From Lachnospiraceae bacterium (GTDB lineage Bacteria; Bacillota; Clostridia; Lachnospirales; Lachnospiraceae): DNA of 59,656 nt. The stretch lies in contig JAAWOU010000009.1 of NCBI GenBank assembly GCA_022799755.1, forward strand, positions 1 through 59,656. Reading direction: 5' to 3'. A program made the translations under genes and the position numbers. A model generated the notes under the pieces. It was not told the origin of the DNA, ran no database searches, and worked only from the letters and a program-made list of their open reading frames with translations. Positions 34,680-43,615 of this stretch are shown in pieces; positions within the stretch are counted from its first letter, which is position 1, and each line of letters opens with the position of its first letter.

Positions 34680-36617
34680 ATGAAATTCGTGTATGGAAAA
34701 CAGGACTGGAAGACTTTTGAGCGCGGCGAGGAAAACTGTTTTTTGATGACGAATGGTCTGGGCGGTTTTTCGTCGCTCACCATGATTGGCTCCTGCGGGA
34801 GGAACGACCATGCGGTGCTGATGGCCTGCGTACATTCCCCCAACCATCGCTACAATATGATTCACAGGCTGGAGGAGATCCTCTCCGTCGGGGAAGAGGC
34901 GGTGTGCATCTCCAGCCAGGACTACCTGGACAGGACCAAAGAGCAGGGATATCTGTATCAGACAAAGTTCACCTATGAGGACTATCCCCAGTGGACCTAT
35001 CTGGTAAAGGGCATCGAGATCGTCCGGACCATGGTGCTGGCCCAGGGGGAGAACTCCGTGGGAATCACCTATGAAATCCGGAACCGCTCGGGAGAAGAGG
35101 CGGTTCTGGAAGTCTATCCCCATCTGGAATTCGTGCCCAAGGGCGCGCTGCTTGGCGAGGAGCAGGAGTTTGTCCTGGAGGAGGGCAAGATCAGCTCCAA
35201 CGGACAGACGCTGCACTTCTGGACGGACGGGAGCCTGTGCGAACTGCCCCTGACCTTTCGGGACGGCCTGCACTACGCCTATGACGAGTGCGACGGGAGG
35301 CGGGAGAAAGGCCGCACCGCGGTGAACCACAAGATCTCGGTCCGCGTGGCGGCGGAGAGCACAGGCAGCCTGCAGATGGTGTATGGGATGATGCCCAAAC
35401 TCTCCGGGCCCCGGGAGATGATGGAAGAGGTGAGACGGTACAGAAAGGCGCTGCGGGAAAAGGCCGGCTTTGGGGACGAGACGGCGCAGACGCTGGCTGC
35501 CGCCGCGGGACAGTTTATCTCCTACCGCTCTTCCACGGCCAAACAGACCATACTGGCGGGCTTTCCGTTCTTTGAGGACTGGGGTCGGGACACCATGATT
35601 GCCATGCTGGGGTGCTGCCTGGCCACGGGACAGTACGAGACCGCGGAGAGCATCCTCCAGACCTTTATGGCTTACTGCAAGAGAGGTCTGATGCCCAATC
35701 TGTTCCCGGAGGGGAAAGAGGCGCCCGGCTATAATACGGTGGACGCATCGCTCCTGTTCATGCTGGCTGTCTATGAATATTACAGAAAGACCAAGGACAG
35801 CGTCCTGGTAAAGAGCGCATACCAGACCATGGGTGAAATCATAGACTGGTACGAGAAAGGGACGGACTTCGGCATAAGGATGGATGAGGACGGTCTGCTC
35901 ATGGCAGGGCAGGACTATGATCAGGTGACCTGGATGGATGTGCGGGTGGGGGACATCCTGCCCACGCCCAGACACGGCAAGCCTGTGGAAATCAACGCCT
36001 ATTGGTACAATGCCCTGCGCATCATGGGAGAATTCAGAAAGTTCTTTCCCGAGGACGAAAAGGATTATGAGGCCATGGCGGAGCGGGTGAAAGAAAGCTT
36101 CGGGCAAAAGTTCTGGAACCGGGAGGCCGGCTGCCTGAAAGACGTGCTGTCCGGCACCAGGGCCGACCTGCAGATCCGCTGCAACCAGATATGGGCCGTG
36201 TCCCTGCCATTCTCCGTACTGCCCCCGGAAAAGGAGCGGGAAGTGGTGGAGGTGGTGTTCCGTAAGCTGTACACGCCTTACGGTCTTCGGACCCTGGATC
36301 CCGCCGACGAGGAATTTCACCCCTGTTACGGAGGTCCTCAGCTGGAGCGGGATCTGGCCTATCACCAGGGAACCGTGTGGGTCTTTCCACTGGGGGCTTA
36401 CTATCGGGCGTACCTGAAAGTCCACGAATACTCCCGGGAGGCCAGGGCGTATGTGGAAGAGCAGCTGGAGAGCATGGGAGCCGCGCTGCGGGAGGGCTGT
36501 ATCGGCCAGCTTCCCGAGATTTATGACGGGGGCAATCCGGTATCCTCCAAGGGCTGCTTTGCCCAGGCCTGGAGCGTGGGGGAGATCCTCAGAGTGTATG
36601 ACGAACTGCGTTCGTGA
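34680..36617 (+). CDS. Glycogen debranching enzyme-like amylo-alpha-1,6-glucosidase (GH133 type)
   Basis: The 645-residue cytosolic protein has an N-terminal beta-rich domain (FLMTNGLGGFSSLTM) and a C-terminal alpha/alpha barrel. The barrel carries FFEDWGRDTMIAMLG, GLMPNLFPEG, YNTVDASLLFMLAVYEY, TWMDVRVG, GKPVEINAYWYNAL and YHQGTVWVFPLGAYYRA. This is the layout of the archaeal/bacterial GDE family that removes alpha-1,6-linked glucose. It starts 17 bases after MalQ and is the last gene of the maltodextrin/glycogen set. Confidence 0.9.
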   Translation: MKFVYGKQDWKTFERGEENCFLMTNGLGGFSSLTMIGSCGRNDHAVLMACVHSPNHRYNMIHRLEEILSVGEEAVCISSQDYLDRTKEQGYLYQTKFTYEDYPQWTYLVKGIEIVRTMVLAQGENSVGITYEIRNRSGEEAVLEVYPHLEFVPKGALLGEEQEFVLEEGKISSNGQTLHFWTDGSLCELPLTFRDGLHYAYDECDGRREKGRTAVNHKISVRVAAESTGSLQMVYGMMPKLSGPREMMEEVRRYRKALREKAGFGDETAQTLAAAAGQFISYRSSTAKQTILAGFPFFEDWGRDTMIAMLGCCLATGQYETAESILQTFMAYCKRGLMPNLFPEGKEAPGYNTVDASLLFMLAVYEYYRKTKDSVLVKSAYQTMGEIIDWYEKGTDFGIRMDEDGLLMAGQDYDQVTWMDVRVGDILPTPRHGKPVEINAYWYNALRIMGEFRKFFPEDEKDYEAMAERVKESFGQKFWNREAGCLKDVLSGTRADLQIRCNQIWAVSLPFSVLPPEKEREVVEVVFRKLYTPYGLRTLDPADEEFHPCYGGPQLERDLAYHQGTVWVFPLGAYYRAYLKVHEYSREARAYVEEQLESMGAALREGCIGQLPEIYDGGNPVSSKGCFAQAWSVGEILRVYDELRS

Positions 36618-36629
36618 GAACGCCGTACA

Positions 36630-36672
36630 ATGCCTCACGGGTTATGGGCCCTGCGCCCTGCCCGTGGGGCAT
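36630..36672 (+). terminator. Candidate terminator after the debranching enzyme gene
   Basis: ATGCCTCACGGG (36630-36641) pairs with CCCGTGGGGCAT (36661-36672), 12 bp with one G-U pair, with an inner GGGC/GCCC. Only a weak T-rich stretch (TTGATTT) follows. Confidence 0.5.
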
Positions 36673-36785
36673 TTGATTTCCGCGGGCAATGAGCCAGGCG
36701 GGTGCGCCGGCATCCGTTTGGCGAATGCCGCGAGGGTGAACAACCCTGCTGTCTGCAGCGGGGGTGTCGACCGGAAAGGAGCAGT

Positions 36786-37499
36786 ATGTATCGGAATTAT
36801 ATTTTTGACTTCTACGGAACTTTGGCGGATATCCGCACGGACGAGGAGAATCCGTATCTATGGCAGAAGATGAGCGAGATCTATTCGGCCATGGGAGCGC
36901 CATACGGGCCGGAGGAATTAGCGTCCGGGTTTCGCCGTCTGGAGCGGAAAGAGAAAGAGCGAATCGGCACGGTCCACGCGGAGCCGGATCTGTCCGGGGT
37001 ATTCGCCGGCCTGTACCGTGAAAAAGGGGCAGCCTGCAATGAGACGCTCACGAAGATGACGGCAGTGACTTTCCGAGCGCTGTCCAGAGAGTACATCCGG
37101 GCTTACGACGGCGTGGAGGAATTCTTAGGGGAGCTGCAAGAGCGCGGGAGAAAGGTCTATCTGCTCTCCAATGCCCAGACGGATTTTACCAGGCCGGAGA
37201 TCGAGATGCTGGGCCTCTCAAAATATTTCAACGGCATCTTCATCTCCTCGGAGCAGGGCTGCAAGAAGCCCTCCGCGGTATTTTTCAAAAGGCTTCTGGA
37301 CACATACGGTCTGGATCCCAAAGAGAGCATCATGATAGGGAACGACGAGTCCTCGGACATTGCGGGAGCCCGCCTGGCCGGGATGGACTCCCTGTACATC
37401 CATACGGCGATCTCTCCCAGGGAGTACGGCCGGGAAGAGGCCACCTACCGCGTCATGGACGGAGATTTCCGGAAAGTGAGGGGGCTGATTGTGTCGTGA
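36786..37499 (+). CDS. HAD-superfamily hydrolase
   Basis: The 237-residue protein starts at ATG 36786 (AAAGGAG upstream). Motif I is FDFYGTL, the DxYGT variant in which the second Asp is Tyr, as in many haloacid dehalogenase-like members. Motif II lies in VYLLSNAQTD, motif III is the Lys in GCKKPSAVFF, and motif IV is MIGNDESSDIAGA. It is probably a small-molecule phosphatase with an alpha-helical cap; the substrate is not evident. A 125-base gap separates it from the oxidoreductase gene. Confidence 0.88.
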   Translation: MYRNYIFDFYGTLADIRTDEENPYLWQKMSEIYSAMGAPYGPEELASGFRRLERKEKERIGTVHAEPDLSGVFAGLYREKGAACNETLTKMTAVTFRALSREYIRAYDGVEEFLGELQERGRKVYLLSNAQTDFTRPEIEMLGLSKYFNGIFISSEQGCKKPSAVFFKRLLDTYGLDPKESIMIGNDESSDIAGARLAGMDSLYIHTAISPREYGREEATYRVMDGDFRKVRGLIVS

Positions 37500-37623
37500 A
37501 TGACGGCTTATTTTACAAGCTTACGCTCCGGGGAAATTAGTATTGCTTTTTTACGAAAGATGTGGCAGTATGAAAATACACATGGTCTTTCGACGAGGAG
37601 AGGCCTGAAAGGAGATAAGATCT

Positions 37624-38685
37624 ATGGATAAAATGAAAGTGGCGGTCATAGGCTGCGGAACCATTGCCAACAGCGCGCACATCCCCGCGTACATGAAGAA
37701 CGAGGATGTGGAGATCAAGTATTTTTGCGACATCATCCCGGAGAGGGCGGAGGCTGCCGTGGAGGAGTACGGCTGCGGCAGGGCCGTGACGGACTACAGG
37801 GAAGTGCTGGCCGACCCCCAGGTGGAGGCGGTGTCCGTCTGCACGCCCAACAAAATGCACTCCGTGATTTCCATAGACGCGCTGAGAGCGGGCAAGAACG
37901 TGCTCTGCGAGAAGCCGGCGGCAAGGAGTTACGAGGAGGCCGTGGCCATGCAGCAGGCCCAGCATGAGAGCGGCAAGGTCCTGAATATCGGCGTGGTGAA
38001 CCGGTTCAACAATCAGGTGAACCGCATCCGCCAGTACATTCAGGAGGGCCGTCTGGGCGAGATATACCATGTCTACATCAGCTTCCGGGCCCACAGAAGC
38101 ATTCCGGGGCTGGGCGGTGCTTTCACCACCAAGGAGATCGCAGGCGGCGGTGTGCTCATTGACTGGGGCGTGCACTATCTGGACCTGACCATGTACTGTC
38201 TGGGAGATCCGAAGGCCCTCACGGTGTCCGGGGAGACTTTCTGCAGGCTGGGCAGGGACATTAAGGGATATACATATGAGGATATGTGGGCTGGGCCTCC
38301 CGTGAAAGACGGAATATATGACGTGGACGATTCCGTCACCGCATTGGTGCGCACGGACGGGCCCACGTTTACCCTGCACGGAGCCTGGGCGCAGAACATC
38401 GGCGAGAGGGAGACCTACATTGACTTCATGGGGGACAAAGGCGGCATTCGTCTGCAGTACGGCGGGGACTTCACGGTATATACCGCGGAGCATGACGCGC
38501 TGGTGAGCTTCACGCCGCAGGGCAAGAGCGAGAATATGTTTGAGACGGAGATCAATTCCTTTGTCAGATGTATCCGCACCGGGGAAAAGCTTCCCTCCCA
38601 TATCGACACCGTGATCAAGACGGCCAGGATCCTGCAGGCCATCTATGACTCCGCAGAGCAGCACAGGGAGATTGTGCTGGACTAA
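37624..38685 (+). CDS. Gfo/Idh/MocA-family NAD(P)-dependent oxidoreductase
   Basis: The 353-residue protein has a Rossmann start VAVIGCGTIANSAHIPAY, DYREVLADPQVEAVSVCTPN, and the family motif CEKPAA. GGGVLIDWGVHYLDL provides the usual Asp and His of the catalytic region. Such enzymes oxidise or reduce sugars, inositols or their derivatives. AAGGAG precedes ATG 37624. No neighbour names the substrate; a sugar role is plausible from the adjoining loci. Confidence 0.9.
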   Translation: MDKMKVAVIGCGTIANSAHIPAYMKNEDVEIKYFCDIIPERAEAAVEEYGCGRAVTDYREVLADPQVEAVSVCTPNKMHSVISIDALRAGKNVLCEKPAARSYEEAVAMQQAQHESGKVLNIGVVNRFNNQVNRIRQYIQEGRLGEIYHVYISFRAHRSIPGLGGAFTTKEIAGGGVLIDWGVHYLDLTMYCLGDPKALTVSGETFCRLGRDIKGYTYEDMWAGPPVKDGIYDVDDSVTALVRTDGPTFTLHGAWAQNIGERETYIDFMGDKGGIRLQYGGDFTVYTAEHDALVSFTPQGKSENMFETEINSFVRCIRTGEKLPSHIDTVIKTARILQAIYDSAEQHREIVLD

Positions 38686-38703
38686 CAGTGACGTGCAGAC
38701 CTG

Positions 38704-38742
38704 ACGCAGTGCGTGAAGCTCACTGAGCACAGCGCACTGCGT
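38704..38742 (+). terminator. Rho-independent terminator after the oxidoreductase gene
   Basis: ACGCAGTGCG (38704-38713) pairs perfectly with CGCACTGCGT (38733-38742). The inner loop contains GTGA/TCAC, and ATTTGTTAT follows. Confidence 0.7.
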
Positions 38743-38844
38743 ATTTGTTATGATTTACGGATATTTTGGCGGGGCGCTTTCGTGGGCATTTTGCACGAAA
38801 AATCCCGCTTATTTGATTTCCGATTTCCCGTAGGACGATTCTGT

Positions 38845-38873
38845 TTGCGTTCTGAACGGTCTTATTCTATAAT
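38845..38873 (+). promoter_or_regulatory. Candidate promoter of truA
   Basis: TTGCGT (38845-38850) and TATAAT (38868-38873) are spaced by 17 bases, 33 bases before the truA start codon. Confidence 0.7.
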
Positions 38874-38906
38874 AGAGGAAGAGTCTTTTCGAGAGGGGAG
38901 AAACAC

Positions 38907-39644
38907 ATGAAAAATTTTAAGTTTTTACTGGAATACGACGGAAGCCGCTACTATGGCTGGCAGCGGCAGCCGGAGAAGAACACCGTGCAGGGGAAGCTGG
39001 AAAATGTCCTGAAGCTCATGTGCGAAAGGGAGATTGAGCTCATTGGGGCAGGCCGCACGGATGCCGGCGTCCACGCCAGGGGCATGGTGGCAAACGCCTG
39101 GCTGGAGACGCAGATGAGCTGCGAGCAGATCCGGGATTACATGAATCGGTATCTGCCCGACGATATTGCGGTGCGGGAGGTCAGGGAGGCTTCGGCCAGG
39201 TTCCACGCCAGGTATAATGCCAAGGGCAAGACTTACCGGTACACCTGTCACGACGGGGCCGTGAAGTCCGTGTTTGACAGAAAATACTGCGTCAGGCTGG
39301 ACGAGAAGCCGGATCTGGCGAAGATGCGCCGGGCGGCGGAGCTTCTGAGAGGAGAACATGATTTCAGGAACTTCTGTGTGAATCCCCGGATGAAGAAGTC
39401 CACCGTGCGCAATGTGGACAAGATCGAAATCAGCCGGGAGGGGGAGTATCTGCAGTTTACGTTTCACGGCAACGGATTTCTGCAGAACATGGTGCGCATC
39501 ATGGTAGGGACGCTGCTGGAGGTGGGATACGGGCATATCTCCCTGGAGGAGGTAGAGGAAGCCCTGAAAGCCTTTGCCAGACAGAAAGCGGGCCCTACGG
39601 CTCCGGCGGCAGGGCTGTGTCTGATGGAAGTGGACTATAACTAG
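38907..39644 (+). CDS. truA: tRNA pseudouridine(38-40) synthase TruA
   Basis: The 245-residue enzyme converts U38-U40 in the tRNA anticodon arm to pseudouridine. It shows LEYDGSRYYGWQRQP, the catalytic motif GAGRTDAGVHARG with Asp52, ARFHARYNAKGKTYRY, FHGNGFLQNMVRIMVGTLL and GPTAPAAGLCL, all in family order and at family length. GAGAGGGGAG precedes ATG 38907. It has its own promoter and is not functionally tied to the ABC exporter that follows. Confidence 0.97.
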   Translation: MKNFKFLLEYDGSRYYGWQRQPEKNTVQGKLENVLKLMCEREIELIGAGRTDAGVHARGMVANAWLETQMSCEQIRDYMNRYLPDDIAVREVREASARFHARYNAKGKTYRYTCHDGAVKSVFDRKYCVRLDEKPDLAKMRRAAELLRGEHDFRNFCVNPRMKKSTVRNVDKIEISREGEYLQFTFHGNGFLQNMVRIMVGTLLEVGYGHISLEEVEEALKAFARQKAGPTAPAAGLCLMEVDYN

Positions 39645-39650
39645 GCGGAG

Positions 39651-39678
39651 AAGTTTGAGGGAAACGCAGTTCAAACTT
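39651..39678 (+). terminator. Weak terminator-like hairpin after truA
   Basis: AAGTTTGA (39651-39658) pairs with TCAAACTT (39671-39678), followed by TTGATT. The stem is AT-rich, so termination may be partial and the exporter genes may be read through. Confidence 0.4.
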
Positions 39679-39746
39679 TTGATTCATGACAGCGGAAAGT
39701 CCGCCCGGCGCGGGGATGCGCGCGGGCGCACATAAGGCGTAGAAAT

Positions 39747-41501
39747 ATGAGATTCATATATTCTTATCTGAAGAAATACCGCGGAATGATCGCGGCGGCC
39801 ATGACGATCAAGTCCATAGCCGCTCTGGGGGAGCTGATGCTCCCTTATGTTTTGGAACATATGGTGGACGATGTGGTGCCCAGGAAGAGCGGGGCGCTGC
39901 TGTTCGGGTGGGGCGCGGTGATGATCCTGCTGGCTGTCTTTGTGCGCCAGGCCAATGTGAGGGCCAACCGGCTCTCCGCCAAGGTGGCCAAGGAGGGCAT
40001 CTATGAGATTCGCCGGGACCTGTTCTGGAAGTCCCTGGGACTTTCGGGAAACCAGGTGGATGAATTCGGCCTGCCGTCGCTGAACTCCCGCATGACCTCG
40101 GACTCCTACAATGTGCAGAACTTCATCCGCAGCTTCCAGGCCATGGGCGTGCGGGCACCCATCCTGCTGATAGGCGGCATCGCGATCACGCTGACCATGG
40201 ACGTGGGCCTGGCGTCCGTTCTGTGCATCCTGGCGCCTGTGATGGTGGGGCTGGTGGTGTGGGTGTCCTGGAAAGGGATTCCCCTCTATGAAAAAGTGCA
40301 GCAGTGCGTGGACGACATTGTGCGGATCATGCGGGAGAACATCACGGGCATCCGGGTGGTGAAAGCCCTCTCCAAGGAGGACTATGAGATGCGCCGCTTC
40401 GGGGCGGCCAATGAGGAGATGGCGCGAAAGGACATCAAGGCGGGCATTGTCATGGCCCTGCCGGGACCGCTGATGACCTTTGTGCTGAACGTAGGGCTTA
40501 CCATCGTGGTGGTGGTGGGCGCTGTCAGGGTGGACGGGGGGCTTACGAAGCCCGGGGTCATCCTGGCGTTTCTGACTTATTTTAACATGATATCCATGGG
40601 GGTCATGGGCCTGAACCGGGTCTTTATGATGATGTCCAAGGCCAATGCCTCCGCCGACCGAATCGCCGCGGTGGTGCACGCCCCGGACGAGCTGGTGCCG
40701 CTGCCGGAAGCGGAGGCCGCGGTGACGGAGCGGGAAGACTACATCGTCTTCGACCATGTGGGGTTCAACTACGGCAGATCCCAGAAAGAGGCGTCCGTGG
40801 ATCAGTTCGACGGGCAGGGGAGGCAGAAGTCCCTGGACGATATCGACTTTTCCATGAAAAAAGGAGGGACGCTGGGCATCATCGGCGCCACCGGATGCGG
40901 AAAGACCACGATCATCAATCTGCTGATGCGCTTCTACGACGCGGATGAGGGCGCGGTGTTCATAGACGGAAAGGACGTGCGCACCTATGATAAGGATGCC
41001 CTGCACCGAATGTTCGGTGTGGTGTTCCAGAATGACGTGATTTTTGCGGACAGCTTAAAGGAAAACATCGCTTTCGGCCGGGACGTGTCCCCGGAGCAGA
41101 TGGACGCTGCCGCCGCGGACGCCAGGGCGCGGGATTTTATCCGGGAATACGAGGATACATATGAGCACAAGGCCGTGGTCAGAGGGGCCAACTTAAGCGG
41201 CGGGCAGCGTCAGAGGGTGCTGATCGCCAGGGCGCTGGCCGCCGCGCCGGAGATTCTGATCCTGGACGATTCCTCCAGCGCGCTGGACTACAAGACGGAC
41301 GCCGCCCTGCGAAAGGCCATAAGGGAGCATCATGGGGATACCACCACGATCATCGTGGCCCAGCGCATCAGCTCCATCATGAGCCTGGATGACATTATTG
41401 TCTTAGAGGAGGGGCGGATCATCGGGCATGGCACCCATGAGGAGCTGATGGAGAGCTGCCCTATGTATCAGGAGATCCATCGTATTCAGATGGGAGCGTA
41501 G
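39747..41501 (+). CDS. ABC exporter half-transporter 1 (degenerate-site subunit)
   Basis: The 584-residue protein has six membrane helices (residues 1-310) and an ATP-binding domain. The latter has Walker A GATGCGKTT, signature LSGGQRQR and Walker B ILILDDSSSALD. The residue after the Walker B Asp is Asp instead of the catalytic Glu, so this subunit's own ATP site should be slow or inactive. An insertion of about 20 residues (GRSQKEASVDQFDGQGRQKS) lies before Walker A. It forms a heterodimer with the next gene, as in TM287/288-type exporters. Substrate may be a drug, peptide or lipid. Confidence 0.92.
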   Translation: MRFIYSYLKKYRGMIAAAMTIKSIAALGELMLPYVLEHMVDDVVPRKSGALLFGWGAVMILLAVFVRQANVRANRLSAKVAKEGIYEIRRDLFWKSLGLSGNQVDEFGLPSLNSRMTSDSYNVQNFIRSFQAMGVRAPILLIGGIAITLTMDVGLASVLCILAPVMVGLVVWVSWKGIPLYEKVQQCVDDIVRIMRENITGIRVVKALSKEDYEMRRFGAANEEMARKDIKAGIVMALPGPLMTFVLNVGLTIVVVVGAVRVDGGLTKPGVILAFLTYFNMISMGVMGLNRVFMMMSKANASADRIAAVVHAPDELVPLPEAEAAVTEREDYIVFDHVGFNYGRSQKEASVDQFDGQGRQKSLDDIDFSMKKGGTLGIIGATGCGKTTIINLLMRFYDADEGAVFIDGKDVRTYDKDALHRMFGVVFQNDVIFADSLKENIAFGRDVSPEQMDAAAADARARDFIREYEDTYEHKAVVRGANLSGGQRQRVLIARALAAAPEILILDDSSSALDYKTDAALRKAIREHHGDTTTIIVAQRISSIMSLDDIIVLEEGRIIGHGTHEELMESCPMYQEIHRIQMGA

Positions 41502-41579
41502 GAGGAGAGGGCTTCCGGGCCTGTGGGCGAAAGGATTCGCTATTTTTCCGGGCGGAGGCGATTGCGGGGAGGAGACGAA

Positions 41580-43349
41580 ATGGCATCTAGGGAGACAGTG
41601 CGGAAGAAGCCGAAAGACACTAGGGGGACGCTGCTGCGGCTTCTGCGCTATGTCGGGGAATACAAGTGGCTTCTGGTGTTGATCATTGCGCTTTGTTTTG
41701 TCAGCAATTTTCTGGCCCTATTGGGGCCCAGCATGGCGGGTTCCGCCATCAACGCGGCTTCGGCGGGGCCGGGCAAGGTAAATTTTGACCAGGTGTATTA
41801 CTACGCCAAGAGGATGCTGTTCTGCTATGTCTGCGCCTCTGTGGTCACGATCTGCATCAATATGATGATGATGTGCATCTCGAAATGGATTGCCAGGAAG
41901 ATGCGGGGGGATGTGTTCCGGAAGCTGATGCGGCTGCCGGTGGGGTATTTCGACCGGAACCAGGCCGGGGACATCATCAGCAGGGTTTCGTACGATGTGG
42001 ATGTAGTCAGTACCTGCATCGCCACGGATGTGGTGCAGATACTGACCAGCATCGTGACGGTGACAGGGTCGTTGGCCATGATGATCTATATCGCGCCCAC
42101 CATGTCGCTGATGGTGCTGGTGACGATCCCGGCGGCGGTGATCTACACCGCGAGGATGCGGGGAATTACTCAGCCCAGATATTCCAAGCGATCGAAAAAC
42201 TACGGAATCATGAATGGCTTCGTGGAGGAAATGTTCTCCGGACAGAAGACGATAATGGCTTACGCCTACGAGGACAGGGTGTCGGAGCGTTTCGACACCA
42301 TCAACCAGAACGCGGCGGAGGCGTATTATGACGCGGAGTACTACGGCGTCACCATGGGCCCCTCGGTGAACTTCATCAGCAACCTGGGGCTGTGCCTGAT
42401 CGCCATGTTCGGCTCTTTCCTGTACATGCTGGGGAACATCACGCTGGGGCAGATCTCCTCTTTCGTGCTGTACTCCCGGAAGTTCTCGGGCCCCATCAAC
42501 GAGATCGCCAACATCACCAACGAGCTCTACTCCGCCCTGGCGGCTGCAGAGAGGGTGTTCGGCCTGCTGGACGAGGAGGAAGAGCTGGCTGACAGGGAGA
42601 CGGCCGAGGAGCTTGCTCATGTGGAGGGCAATGTGGGCCTGGAGCATGTGTATTTCGGCTACGATAAGGGGCATACCATTATCCATGACCTGAATCTGGA
42701 GACGAAAGCCGGGAAGATGGTGGCCATCGTAGGCCCCACCGGAGCCGGCAAGACTACGATCATCAATCTGCTGATGCGCTTCTACGACGTGGACAGCGGC
42801 AGAGTCCTGGTGGAGGGCAGGGAGATCCGGGACTACACCAGAGGGAGCCTGCGGGGGGCCTACGCCATGGTGCTGCAGGATACCTGGGTGTTCAAGGGGA
42901 CCATCTTCGAGAACATCGCCTACGGCAGGGAGGGGGCCACCATGGAGGAGGTGGTGGCCGCGGCCAAGGCGGCTTACATCCATCCTTTCATCATGCGGCT
43001 GCCCCAGGGGTACGACACGGTCATCAGCGAGGACGGCGGCAATATCTCCAAGGGCCAGAAGCAGCTACTCACCATCGCCAGGGCCATGCTCTACGACGCG
43101 AAGATGCTGATACTGGACGAAGCCACCTCCAATGTGGACACCAGCACGGAGCGCAAGATTCAGAAAGCCATGCGGGAGCTGATGAAAGACAAGACCTGCT
43201 TCGTGATCGCCCACAGGCTGTCCACCATCCGGCATGCGGACCATATTCTTGTAGTAGACCGCGGGGACATTGTGGAGCAGGGGAATCATGAGAGCCTGAT
43301 GGAGCGGAAAGGATTTTACTACAAGCTGTATGCGGCCCAGTTTGAATAG
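41580..43349 (+). CDS. ABC exporter half-transporter 2 (catalytic-site subunit)
   Basis: The 589-residue protein starts at ATG 41580 (GGGAGGAG upstream), not at the GTG at 41523. It has six membrane helices and an ATP-binding domain with Walker A GPTGAGKTT and canonical Walker B MLILDEATSNVD. Its signature reads ISKGQKQ instead of LSGGQ. The deviant signature here and the Asp in the partner's Walker B belong to the same composite ATP site. The pair is therefore a consistent asymmetric exporter with one active and one degenerate site. Confidence 0.92.
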   Translation: MASRETVRKKPKDTRGTLLRLLRYVGEYKWLLVLIIALCFVSNFLALLGPSMAGSAINAASAGPGKVNFDQVYYYAKRMLFCYVCASVVTICINMMMMCISKWIARKMRGDVFRKLMRLPVGYFDRNQAGDIISRVSYDVDVVSTCIATDVVQILTSIVTVTGSLAMMIYIAPTMSLMVLVTIPAAVIYTARMRGITQPRYSKRSKNYGIMNGFVEEMFSGQKTIMAYAYEDRVSERFDTINQNAAEAYYDAEYYGVTMGPSVNFISNLGLCLIAMFGSFLYMLGNITLGQISSFVLYSRKFSGPINEIANITNELYSALAAAERVFGLLDEEEELADRETAEELAHVEGNVGLEHVYFGYDKGHTIIHDLNLETKAGKMVAIVGPTGAGKTTIINLLMRFYDVDSGRVLVEGREIRDYTRGSLRGAYAMVLQDTWVFKGTIFENIAYGREGATMEEVVAAAKAAYIHPFIMRLPQGYDTVISEDGGNISKGQKQLLTIARAMLYDAKMLILDEATSNVDTSTERKIQKAMRELMKDKTCFVIAHRLSTIRHADHILVVDRGDIVEQGNHESLMERKGFYYKLYAAQFE

Positions 43350-43466
43350 TATGAGAAGGGATTGTCAATGCTATTTTCAGGGACGCTGCGGGCCTGTGCC
43401 GCGGAGCAGGGACATAGGACCTTTTTTGGGCGGGACGCAGGAAATGGGGTCTAAAAGGCCATGTGC

Positions 43467-43519
43467 AACCGCCGGTTGACAAATTTCCAAGCGCAATTGG
43501 TGGTTGTCAACCGGCGGTT
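43467..43519. repeat. 16-bp inverted repeat upstream of the XRE regulator
   Basis: AACCGCCGGTTGACAA (43467-43482) and TTGTCAACCGGCGGTT (43504-43519) are perfect inverted copies, 21 bases apart; CCAA/TTGG sits in the middle. A TGCTACGAT extended -10-like element follows at 43521-43529. It could be an operator pair for autoregulation or an RNA stem. The rest of the gap 43350-43615 shows no gene I can support. Confidence 0.6.
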
Positions 43520-43615
43520 TTGCTACGATTGCCATATCCCGGGAGGGCAGACCGCCGGGAAATGGCACGGAGAGTGCGGAAAGGAAAAGCCGCGTATAAG
43601 CGGCAGAAAAAAGAT

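Noticed and set aside
34425..36638. Open frame of 737 codons on the minus strand
   Set aside because: It lies opposite the debranching enzyme and the end of MalQ, both of which have clear motifs. Such long antisense frames are common in GC-rich genes; no family motif or ribosome binding site is seen.
39684..41006. Open minus-strand frame of 440 codons
   Set aside because: Antisense to the exporter subunit 1, His/Gln-rich composition, no motifs.
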